The position numbers and the translations under genes are program-made. From Oncomelania hupensis (taxonomy: Eukaryota; Mollusca; Gastropoda; Littorinimorpha; Pomatiopsidae): 64,000 bases of DNA. Of this stretch, positions 45,445 to 56,159 are shown one piece after another (the first letter of the stretch is position 1; every line of letters starts with the position of its first letter). The notes under the pieces are model-generated. The model saw nothing but the letters and a program-made list of their open reading frames with translations. It was not told the origin of the DNA and searched no databases. The stretch is taken from assembly GCA_036898135.1 (NCBI GenBank), contig CM072511.1, positions 162,701,064 to 162,765,063 on the forward strand. Reading direction: 5' to 3'.

Positions 45445-45715
45445 CGGTGAAGAACCGGAAACCCCGATGGTATGGCCACATCACCGGAGCATCAGGCCTT
45501 GCAAAGACCATCCTGCTAGGCACGGTGCAAGGGGGCAGAAGAAGAAGGAAACAGAAAAAGAGGTGGTAAAACAACGTTCGAGAATGGACTTGGCTTGACA
45601 CTGAGTGAAGACATGAGGACTGCTGAGAACAGAGAAAAATGGAGGACGCTGGTTAAAGGATCCTCTGTGATGCCCCCCAACGACGTTGGAGTTACGGGAT
45701 AGGATAGGATATAGA
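45445..45715 (+). mobile_element. LINE-G 3' fragment with 9 bp TSD
   Basis: AAATAACAG at 45436-45444 and 45716-45724. It covers KKRKLRWYGH to the end and a short GGATA tail. Diverged with frameshifts. Confidence 0.9.
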
Positions 45716-45936
45716 AAATAACAGATTTCAACATGTTGGTTGTAAAGTACATCCCTATTGAATTGCTTTTAGCGTTTGTAAAAATGTTCTGCATTTGCAT
45801 TAACAAAAAAATGTAATGGGACCCTTACAATGGTAGAATTTCACTAAGGGTTTCTGATTTGATCTGACAGTGATGACAACACTATATACTGGCCCTCAGA
45901 TGACCCTGCGTGAGCGAATTCAGATATGCTGTAGGT

Positions 45937-45938
45937 TA

Positions 45939-45970
<32 letters not shown>

Positions 45971-46846
45971 GTAGATTATAGTCACACGACTTCTTAATAA
46001 TAATAATAATAACGGATTTTTATATAGCGGGTACTCCAGCCTATGACCAGACTCACCACGCTTTACATAGTCATAACATATAAATACGTGCACTCGATGA
46101 AACATTACTTTTGCTACAATACACCAAAAGACGGGACAGTAAAGGTACAGACTATTTACAATTATGTACATAAATTAAAAAAAAGACAAAGATATACTAT
46201 TTACAACTATGTACACAAATGACAAAAAAGACAGAAAATAGAATAGCAAAAACCTATTTACAGCTATTTATATGCCCGGTTAGGCCCAGGAAGGAAAACA
46301 GTTAAATATTTACAGCCGTGTATACACTTACGGAACAGACATACTCACATAGACAAGAGATGAGAGAATGGCAGCGGGATACAAATCAATCTGAATAGTG
46401 CAGTTTGAAGAGGTGGGTTTTGAGGGCCTTTTTGAATGCTTGTGTTGATTGTATGTTGCGGATATGGGAGGGAAGGGAATTCCACTGCTTAGGTGCGGAG
46501 TAGGCGAATGCACGTTGGCCGTATGTCTTAGTGCGGGTGACAGGAACCTTGAGTGTGCGAGTGTCAGCAGAAGATCTTAAAGTGCGTGAAGGGGAGTAGA
46601 CAGACAATAGATCAGCAAGGTAGGAAGGACAAGAATCTGTGAAGAAGTTGTGACAGAGAACAGAGAGTTTGTACTCTATGCGTGCTTGCATATAGGTGAC
46701 TACTGGACCGATTTATACTGACACCAGCGGGCCAGTTGTTGGTAAAGGGGAAAATAATATGATCACACGTTGACCAATCCGGGATTCGAACCAGCGACCT
46801 TTCGGTTACTAGCAAGACGCTCTTACCAACTGAGCTACCCGGCCCC
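45937..46846 (-). mobile_element. SINE-Thr copy interrupted by LINE-C
   Basis: The head is at 46846-46690 on the minus strand: GGCCGGGTAGCTCAGTTGGT, an AGT-type anticodon region (TTGCTAGTAAC) and GGTTCGAATCCCGG. The 3' end with GTCGTGTGACTATAATCTAC and AAC repeats is at 45991-45937. The intact copy at 53984-54179 shows that these pieces are contiguous in the family, so the 700 bp LINE-C between them is an insertion. Confidence 0.88.
45992..46688 (-). mobile_element. LINE-C 3' end nested in SINE-Thr
   Basis: The minus strand encodes the terminal 101 residues (QARIEYKLSVLCHNFFTD to LFKLHYSD, 46691-46386), then the 3' UTR and TTA repeats at 45992. It is nearly identical to 18387-19050. No TSD is visible; the SINE loses about three bases at the junction. 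Confidence 0.9.
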
Positions 46847-49204
46847 ACTCTGTAAATTATTAAAGCTTAAGACGACCTTAAGCCAAATGTCAGCCTAGAG
46901 TGCTCAATTCTTTTCCCTTTCATCTGTAATTTCCCCGGTTTTAAACAGATCCAGGTACTCCTTCACAGCTGGGAGGGGACTGTGTCGAATTTCTTTCGGT
47001 AAATTAGCACAATAAATCGTCTTGTATCCTGTGGTTTGGCGTGCAACGTGTTTCATTCTTTGGGGAGTTTGGTATAGGCATGCCTTGCACGTTTGGTCAC
47101 CCATACACGTTTTACTCGGCTAAGTGACAGCAGCAAACAGCGCGCATGGAAAACATTGTCAACGTTTTTTTAAACAGTTTGAAACCTCTGCAACGTATTT
47201 CAACCTAAATAAATATCTACAAGTAGGCCAACGAATGGGAATGGAACAAAGACCACGATACCGTGTTATTATGCTGTTTGTGCTGGAGCTAAGCTAAGAG
47301 GTGCGCTATACAAAACACACCTAATACTGTTGTGTTAGAAATGATACTGCAAATCAAACGATCAATCCATTTATCAATCAATCAATGACGCAAAAAGCCA
47401 CTCACCTGCCACGTGGGGTCGGAGCCAAGTCCAGGTGATCATGGTGTCAGATGTTCACACGGAATCTTCAGGAGGTTCGCAGACGGCTGTTGGGTCGTTG
47501 CTCCACGTAAAGCACTCCACGATCACTACAGCTCTCGGAGAGTGTTAGATGCCTGCGCTATTCAACAACACCACGCACGAACCGAAAAAGTCACCCGCTG
47601 GGTTCACCATAAAGCACCAGCATCTGGTGTCTTAGGCCTCAGAGCGCGTCGTCCCAGCCAGGCAATAACGTAGACTATGACGGAACGCCACCTCTCCGGC
47701 AGAATTGTAGAAATCCTCGTTGGTGACAGTTTGCTGAAGAAAATCAACTCAGAGGCGATACCACAAATAGCACACTAAACAGAGACCTCAATACATTTTG
47801 GATGTGAACCATTGTACATTCTCATGACGTCTATCACAGACACAAGCACCCAGCTGCTTGAAGCGCTCCCTGTCGGGTCTGTGCGACAAAAGGCCACCAC
47901 AAGCGTTTGGAGTCTAGACCACAGGCAGACGCGTTTTTTTCTGCGTACGAAACGAAAGTCCCAATGCCCTTGACTGTTGCCAGGTAAATCCCACGATATA
48001 CACGTACCAGTGTCGTTCCCCATCAGCTGTTGACGGCCACAACGTTCATCAAAGAACGCACCATGACGGCCTCAAATAAATTTCACACTGAACAGATTTT
48101 CCCACGTCCAGCTCCCTAGCAACGGTAGAAGACGTTACCAGAGGCAATAGCTAAATAACCAAAAGGTCAAGGTCTAAGAGAGTTCAGGAGCTGACCTTGA
48201 GGTCAAAATTAGATAATCTTTCTTCAGTTCAAGCAGAGATTATTTCGCTTTCTAGATATTAGCAGTTTTATCCTATTGAGATTACATGAAATCCTAATTT
48301 TACCGCAAATACTATAAAATACTGATATTTTCTTATGCGTTCTGTTCTCTTTTAAAAATAAAAAAATCCCACAGACAAGGACCGCTTGCACAAATAAGTA
48401 GTTTGGTAAAGGTCAGTCACTGAGCAGTCCCCGCATCTGACGGACAGCTATCGTTATGATCATGTCCAGAGATGTCCTTTTTGCACCGCACAGTTTCTTT
48501 CAACACAGTGTTAAAAAAAAGACTGCCTTAGTGATCAAAACAGGATCAGGTTAGGTCAGACCAAAGATAGCTTCAGAGTTTCTTATCTCCTTCAATGTTC
48601 TGTCGGTGGTCAGACTGCACTGTGTTCGCCTCTCCGCTCGCGTTCCTCACTGCCGCACAGCAGACACAACAACACAAACTGTGCATAGACTCGAGGGGAA
48701 CAAAAGTTAAAACCACACATAACGGTTGTCACTTTCGGGACATCCGCTTTGCGACTGTCGCTACAGTAGGCCGGTACTGAAGACTGGGACAGAGGCGGGC
48801 GCAGTTTTAAGGCTGTTCAGAGCACATGCGGCTACGCGGTTGTCGTTACGCGGCGCTCGTCACACGCGCCGTAAATAAACGGCGTGAGAAGAATGATTGA
48901 CAGGCGGGGAGGACAGGAAGAGGAACATGGGAAGTGCAGCACTTCCAGCACTTCTTGACAGGTGGGAAAGTGAACACCTCGATCATTCTTGTCGTCACCT
49001 GTCATTTGGCCGTCCTCACATCCCAAAATGCACCGCGCCAGCAGCTCACTTCCTTCCGGCCCTGCAACAGACACCAGGTCAGTCATGCACATCGCAGTCT
49101 CGACTCTACGTTTATTCTAGTACTTCTTTTTTTTTTTTAAATTTGTTCTTGATCTTGTCTCGAATGCTCATTGGTTTTAACAGACGTTAATAAATACAAG
49201 TTAC
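46847..49204. other. No gene recognised
   Basis: 2.3 kb of comparatively unique sequence. Short ORFs (47413-47673 plus, 47775-48023 minus, 48832-49092 minus, 48897-49190 plus) show no motif or splice context I can defend. A coding exon could be hidden here. Confidence 0.4.
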
Positions 49205-49268
49205 TCCTTCTCCTCCTCCTCCTCTTCCTCCTCCTCCTCCTCCTCCTACTACTACTACTACTACTACG

Positions 49269-49308
<40 letters not shown>

Positions 49309-49358
49309 TTACGACTATTTCTTCTTCTTCTTCTTTTTTATTGCACATAACGGGTGGA

Positions 49359-49416
<58 letters not shown>

Positions 49417-49422
49417 GTCATG
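49205..49422. repeat. (TCC)n(TAC)n(ATC)n compound microsatellites
   Basis: CTC/TCC units (49205-49247), TAC units (49248-49310), then ATC units (49361-49420). Confidence 0.97.
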
Positions 49423-49537
49423 ATAGTCATCGATTTTCTTCTCCAGCTTTCATCGTGCTCATCCATTTCGTTATTTTCTTTCTTTCGTGCTTCTTATCAT
49501 TGTTGTTTTGTGTTAGCTGTTGTTGTTATTGGTGCAT

Positions 49538-49937
49538 TTGTTTCTTCTTCTTCTTCTTCTTCTTCTTCTTCTTCTTCTTCTTCTTCTTCTTCTTCTGCTT
49601 CTTCTTCTTCTTCTTTTTCTGCTTCTTCTTCTTCTGCTGCTTCTTCTTCTTCTGCTTCTTCTTCTTCTTCTTCTTCTTCTTCTTCTTCTTCTTCTTCTTC
49701 TTCTTCTTCTTCTTCTGCTTCTTCTTCTGCTTCTGCTTCTCCTTCTTCTTTTTCTTCTTCTTCTTCTTCTTCTTCTTCTTCTTCTTCTTCTTCTTCTTCT
49801 TCTTCTTCTTCTGCTTCTTCTTCTTCTGCTTCTTCTTCTGCTTCTTCTTCTTCTGCTTCTTCTTCTTCTTCTTCTGCTTCTTCTTCTTCTTCTTCTTCTT
49901 CTTCTTCTTCTTCTTCTTCTTCTTCTTCTGCTTTTGC
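49538..49937. repeat. ~400 bp (TTC)n / (GAA)n tract
   Basis: Nearly uninterrupted TTC with regularly scattered TGC units (TTCTGC), about 130 trinucleotides. It is open in all three frames on both strands, giving Phe, Ser, Leu, Glu and Lys homopolymer ORFs that are artefacts. This is the longest pure microsatellite in the window. Confidence 0.98.
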
Positions 49938-51700
49938 TAAATAACTTCCTAAAGGGAAGGGAAAGAATAAAAATAAATTAACGTCCAAAATAGCATGTCT
50001 GTTCACTGCGGGTGCGACAATGGGTATATGATGGATGTGTCACGTTGTGTCACCCTGTCGCATGTGACATCGATCACACTGACGTCGAATGATCAATCAC
50101 GTCTTTTCTCGTCGCTTTCCACCCGCGCACGCGCATCCATCATCACCCTTTGTGTAAAAATGTTTATGCGATTAATAGAATTTCATTCATTCATTCAATC
50201 ACTCTCTCTCTCTCTCTCTCTTTCCTTCTCTTTCTTTCTTTCCTTCTCTCCCTCTCTCTTCCCCTCCTTATCTCTCTCCCGCCCCCTTTCTCACCAATGT
50301 CATCCATGGCTTGCACCTGTCGCGAGAGGCAATTTCAACCCTGCACTACGGCTGCTCGCCTGAAATAGTTCAGCCTACTGTAGCCTTTGTAAATTAAAGT
50401 CGCTGCCTAGCAGACGACCCAAGTCAGTTGTGGGCTAAGCATGTGTACGCTAGATAAGGTAGGCAGTGACCTCATCCTGCTGACGTATAGCCACCAACCC
50501 CGATAGACGGCGCTCAGATCTCACGAGAATTTTCGCGGGCTTTTTGCTGACCGCAAGGCTAGGCAGTCATGCGTTGCCTGAACCTCACACGAGAAGGAGC
50601 TACGCTCTGACAGATCTCTCTAGCAGAAGACTAAAGCAGGTGACGGGTTAAATTCAATTCATCGCAGTATAGCCAGGGCCTGATATTGTCAAAAAGGTAA
50701 ATGATCAATCTTTTGGTTCATCTCGCTTTATTGATAAATGTTGTTGGATTATGTTTGTGAAGTTTTGCCATGTTTTAGAATTGTGATTGTTAGTAAAACT
50801 TCGCGGACCACGTGGCGGACACGCGACCGGTTTCGGCACCACGAGGTAGCCTCCATTGTCCAACTGTTGTTTCTCCTATGTGTATTATTGCAGACCAGTG
50901 GATGTACAGGAGAATGTGTATATTGTTAATTACTTCTCCATGTGTTTAGTTTAGCCATGATGTAGGTATATGTATAGGAATTATGTTGGAGATTCCAGTG
51001 GACCACGGACTTAGAAGAATTGGTCGTCCCTTGTATTGTATAAGTGGAGCGATCTCAAATGAGGGTTGTTTCTGCCATCAGTGAGACGCTCTGCACAACC
51101 TTTGTATACAAGGCGTTGCAGAAGTTCGTCTCATATGTTGCAGACGAGCAGGTATCTTGGTCCACGGCAGGGAAGAAATTCTAAAGAGAGGCAACCCTGA
51201 CACGTGGCCTGCAACCTTGAGCAGCAAGAGCATTGGGCTCCACTAGCCATAGTCAACTACCCAGAAGAAGAGACAACAACACCGCACCTCTACTATACAG
51301 TTAAGTCCACAGAAGAAGTGCACGAACACTACTCTAAAAGGACTGTGCGATAGTCTACTCATCCAGAAAACTGAATAATAGGACAGAAAGAACTCATAGC
51401 CCAATGATGAGACAGTAACAAGTATCGAGAACAGTAGCTGCATAGACCCATCAAGGAGCGAACTACTCGAAGGGAAACTTGGACATTTAAGTTAGTATAG
51501 AAATTATAAGATTTTGTATAGAGTAGAGGAAATAAATGTGTGATATTTACTGTTAACTAGTGTCTGGACTAGCTATGTTTCATAGCCGTGTAAGAGCTAG
51601 TGTGTCAGTGAAGCTATTACCATGCTCTTCCTATATCTGTAAACTTATCCGCACACAGACCGAGCTAAACTTATAAATGTATTAAGATTAGTCATAGAGT
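49938..51700. other. No gene recognised
   Basis: Contains a TC-rich stretch (50200-50290) and otherwise unique sequence. AATAAA at about 51530 is followed by AT-rich sequence. It could include a decayed LTR or UTR, but no termini or motifs support that. Confidence 0.4.
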
Positions 51701-51708
51701 GATTACAC

Positions 51709-53671
51709 ACCAAAGAAGAAGTCGTGGATCACACCTGCACTTTTGGATCTGTGTGATAAACGAAGAGAGATTAAAATATATTTTATTTTAAAAAAACTCA
51801 CAGGGAGCTCATGTCTACCGAAAAATCAACAATGACATCCGAAATGGCATGCGCACATCAAAGGAGAACTGGTTAGAAGATCAATGCCATGAAATAGAGA
51901 ACAGTCTGAACAAGACCAACAGCAAGAAGGCCAACCAGACTGTGAAGCGGCTGACAAGTGTCAAACAGCCCAAAGTCTCCACGATCCAAAGCAAGTCTGG
52001 CATATGCCTATCAGAAGAACAAGAAGTCTTGGACAGATGGACAGAGTACTGCTCTGACCTTTACAACCATACACCAAATGGAGACCCATCAGTTCTAGCA
52101 TGTCCCGAGAACAGAGAAGAAGAAGAAATCCTCCCAATCCTCCGGGAAGAAGTTGAGGCAGCAGTGCAATCGCTAAAGAAAGGGAAGTCAGCGGGAGTGG
52201 ACAACATACCCGTGGAACTGCTACAAGCAGGAGGAGAAGCGATGATTGATGCCCTCACCATTATCTGTAACAAGATCTGGCAGAGTGGGGAGTGGCCTAT
52301 ACCATGGACCCAATCGCTTGTCATCACCCTTCCCAAAAAAGGTAACCTTCAGGAGTGTGAAAATTACCGCACCATCAGCCTCATCAGCCATCCCAGCAAG
52401 GTCGTCCTGAAAATAATACTCAAAAGGTTGAAACCCCAAACTGAACAAATCATAGCTGAAGAACAAGCAGGATTCAGGGCAGGGCGAAGTACCACTGAAC
52501 AGATTTTCATCCTCAGAATAATCTGTGAGAAATACCTACAGCACCAACAACATCTATATCATGTGTTCATAAACTTCAAGAAGGCGTTTGACCGAGTCTG
52601 GCATGCAGTTCTATGGGCAACAATGAAAGTGTACAACATCAGCCCTAAAATTATTAAAGTCATCAAAAGCCTGTATGACAAGGCTACCAGAGCAGTCCTC
52701 CACAACAGCGCCATCGGGAACTGGTTCAGAAAAACAATCGGTGTGCGTCAAGGATGCCTACTCTCTCTAACACTCTTCAACATCTTCTTAGAGCGCATCA
52801 TGTCAGATGCTCTTACAGATCATGATGGCACAGTCAGCATAGGGGATAGAGCAATCTCCGTTTTGCGGATGACATTGACGGATTGGCTGGAGAGGAACAA
52901 GAACTTGGACAGCTGGTACAGAGGCTTGACACCATTACCAGAGCTTATGGAATGGAAATAAGTGCAGAGAAGACCAAAATGATGACCAACAACACCAATG
53001 GCAGCAACACGGACATCAAAGTCCAAGGCCAATCCCTCAACACAATGCATAGCTTCAAATATTTAGGAGCCATTGTATCAGACAATGGGTCCCGACAGGA
53101 AGTCCTCTCCAAGATCGCACAAACAACTGCTGCCATGACAAGGTTGAAGCCCATTTGAAAAGACAGGACCATCAGTCTACATTCCAAAGTAAGACTGCTG
53201 CGCTCCCTTGTCATCTCCATCTTCCTATATGCTTGCGAAGCATGGACCCTCCCAGCAGATCTCCAACGAAGAATACAAAGCATGGAGATGAGGTGCTACA
53301 GAAGACTTCTGGGCATTTCCTATACCCAACACATCACCAATGACGAAGTCCGACAGACCATCACACAAGCCATTGGACAACAAGATGACCTGCTCACAGT
53401 GGTGAAGAAACGGAAACTCCGATGGTATGGCCACGTCACCATATCATCAGGCCTTGCAAAGACTATTCTGCAAGTCACAGTGCAAGGTGGTAGAGGAAGA
53501 GGGAGACCGAAAAAGAGGTGGAAGGACAACATTCGAGAATGGACTGGTTTGACACTGAGCGAAGCCATCAGGGCTGCTGAGGACAGAGAAAGATGGAGTA
53601 TGCTGGTTAAACGATCATCTGTGGTGCCCCTACGACCTCCGGGTTACGGGATAGGATAGGGGATAGGATAG
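51709..53671 (+). mobile_element. LINE-G, longest copy, 8 bp TSD
   Basis: GATTACAC is duplicated at 51701-51708 and 53672-53679. The copy starts after the endonuclease (KKSWITP-like) and spans the linker, most of RT and the C-terminal GHVTISSGLAKTILQ region. It ends PLRPPGYGIG and GGATA repeats. It is one of the best preserved of about 11 LINE-G copies in the window. Confidence 0.93.
51849..53659 (+). pseudogene. LINE-G reverse transcriptase ORF, frameshifted
   Basis: The first frame (51849-52961) carries KKGKSAGVDNIPVELLQAGG, a YRTISLISHPSKVVLKIIL stretch, EEQAGFRAGRSTTEQIF, FKKAFDRVWH (first catalytic Asp) and GVRQGCLLS. A 7-base deletion at about 52858, compared with 59520, then shifts the frame just before the FADD box. 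The rest continues in two further frames (52883-53158 and 53282-53659), with a TGA at 53156. So the enzyme is dead. The LINE clade is uncertain (RTE- or L1-like features). Confidence 0.88.
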
Positions 53672-53983
53672 GATTACACTAGCCGATCTCCGCCGACGAT
53701 AGACGAGTGGGTAATAGCATTCCATTGTGCAAAGTCCAGCAACAATAGACCCACCGTCACAGCACCACGGGTGCTGTCTGACTTGGCTTGCACAAATTCC
53801 CATTATTTTATTTAGCCGTTATCCAGGGTGCTTAAAAAGTAACTCCTTCTCTCTCTCCCTCCCTCTCTCTCTCGTCTCGCCTCCCCCTCTCATTCTCTGC
53901 CTCTCTCTCTCCTTCTCTTTCTCTCCCTCTCTCTTTCTCTCTCCCCCCAGTGTCCTCCAAGCTTGCTGGTGCTGTCTGACTTA

Positions 53984-54179
53984 TTGTTGTTTGTAGATTA
54001 TAGTCACACGACACTTTCGCATATAGGTGACTACTGGACCGATTTATACTGACACCAGCGGGCCAGTTGTTGGTAAAGGGGAAAATAATATGATCACACG
54101 TTGACCAATCCGGGATTCGAACCAGCGACCTTTCGGTTACTAGCAAGACGCTCTTACCAACTGAGCTACCCGACCCCCT
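53984..54179 (-). mobile_element. SINE-Thr, intact copy with 10 bp TSD
   Basis: GTCTGACTTA at 53974-53983 and 54180-54189. Almost identical to the pieces at 45937-46846. The head is tRNA-Thr(AGT)-like with A box TAGCTCAGTTGGTAAGAGC and B box GGTTCGAATCC. The 3' end is an (AAC)n-type tail. Confidence 0.92.
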
Positions 54180-54189
54180 GTCTGACTTA

Positions 54190-55250
54190 GCTTGCGCAAG
54201 TTCCCATTTAACCGTCCTTGAAAAGCAACGCCATATTGAAAATGCGCGCTGCCTCACCAGAAAAAGAAACAAAAAAAGATTAGGCGCAACAACAAAACAA
54301 TTTTCCAAAGTACGGGTTTGATTTAAATGCATGCATTCTGTTGTTTAAATGCCTATTATTAACATCAAGATTGAATATAAATATAGTACTGCTGCGAAAG
54401 CTTTGTACGCAGTTTGTTTCTAAGACAAAAGAAAACATGACTACAATGAAACGCTTAATAGCTATCGATTTGAAGAAAGCTTGTCTATATAGGATGGCGG
54501 AATCTGGCACCTTGTGCCAGAAAAATGAACTTCTTCTTTCATTCACTCATTTTTTTAAACAGAAATCATCCACAGAAGCGCCAAATGAAAGAATAGTCAT
54601 CCAGCTACAAATCAAAACAAGCAAAGTACCTTTTCAAGGCATACTCATCATGCTATTGCATAAGTAAGAACGTACGTAAAGTGACCCATTCTTCCCTACC
54701 CCGGGATGGATTGTGTCACCTCTTGGGGCACCTTGTGCCAATACTAAATAAAGAAGGAACATTTTTCAGAATGTGGTGATGATGAAAACACCAGTTCACT
54801 GCAGGACAGTGCATATGTTAAACACATCAATGAGGGTTTATACGGCTATTTGTATATATAACATATTTGTTATTTGAGGAATGCAAAGTCAGATATTGGG
54901 AAACTTAAATGCGCCTTTCCAGTGTCACTAATTCCTTAATGTGCAGTGTTACTTAGGCTTATGGTGGGCTTAGACGGGGTGGCTGTTTTTTACATCCTTG
55001 GCTGAGCAAAACGTGCTTGCTTCACACCCACACCCATCCACAAACCCACCCACACACACGTACATACATACGTACAGACTACGCACAATGCAACGCTAGA
55101 AGAGAACAGGACAGATGCAAATCAACAAACTTCTTCATTGAGTCCACAGGTTTGTCTTACGTCCATTTTCTTATTCCAAGTGTAATATCAAATATATTTG
55201 AATAAGCTTTCAATAAGAAAATCAATCAATCTGTTGGCGCCATAAAGCTG
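54190..55250. other. No gene recognised
   Basis: AT-rich. The plus-strand ORF 54341-54667 (108 codons) has no recognised motif. The hairpin GGCACCTTGTGCC occurs twice (54508 and 54730). Confidence 0.4.
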
Positions 55251-55382
<132 letters not shown>

Positions 55383-56159
55383 CTAGATAAAACTGTTTAG
55401 TAATGGGCTTTAAATTGAGCTTTTGCACTAGCAATGTTTATGTCTTGAACTTCCAAAAACTAGGATCTCAAAGGCTGACTCGTCTTTGAGCACAGCCAAA
55501 TGAAGGGAATGTTTAAACACTGTAATAGATGAGTAAAGAATTCAAAACAAAAATAGTACTTTAATGTTATTAAAAAAACCACTATTAAAATTAATTAGCA
55601 ATCAACCTAACCAAAAACAACACACATTCACACACACACACACAAACACACATGGTTCATTCCATGCTATGCAGCAAAATCAAAATGGAAAGTATGCGGA
55701 AGCCACAGGGTGATGGGATTGACAGCACAAATAGTGCTAAACATGGAACAGGTCGAGCGACTTCAAACTCGCACGCTCATACCCCGCACCCAGTAGGCGG
55801 CATAGCTTGGTTAACTTTTTAGGCGTCCGAACTGAACGTCGTTCGACTATTGGTAGCGTTTCTCATAACCCCGGCCCTTGATGCCAACAGGCGCACAGGC
55901 CTACAGCTCAGTGGACAAACACAAGTAATTACCCCTTGTCACTTTCAGAGGTCAGAGGATAGTGCTTAATCGCATCCGGCCAACGATCAAAGATGGAGTG
56001 CCCTAGATGTGGGTCAGCTGTCACAGACAGTTTAGAGTGAACTGGGAGGTGAAGGTTGGGGAGGAGGTGCGGTGTGTGTGGGGGGTGGTGGGGGGTGGGT
56101 GGAAGGATGGGAGGAGGATTGGGAAGAGTGTGGACGGAGGAGAGGAGGGAGAGGTGGAC
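55383..56159. other. No gene recognised; purine-rich near satellite
   Basis: Unique AT-rich sequence becomes G-rich (56040-56158) just before the satellite. Confidence 0.45.

Noticed and set aside
49341..50006. ORFs of 150-200 codons (Phe, Ser, Leu or Glu homopolymers)
   Set aside because: The TTC/GAA tract is open in every frame on both strands; no gene signal.
50400..51700. Possible LTR or 5' UTR of another element
   Set aside because: No terminal repeats, primer site or coding neighbour could be shown.
54341..54667. 108-codon plus ORF
   Set aside because: No motif, AT-rich composition, and no splice context; it could be chance.
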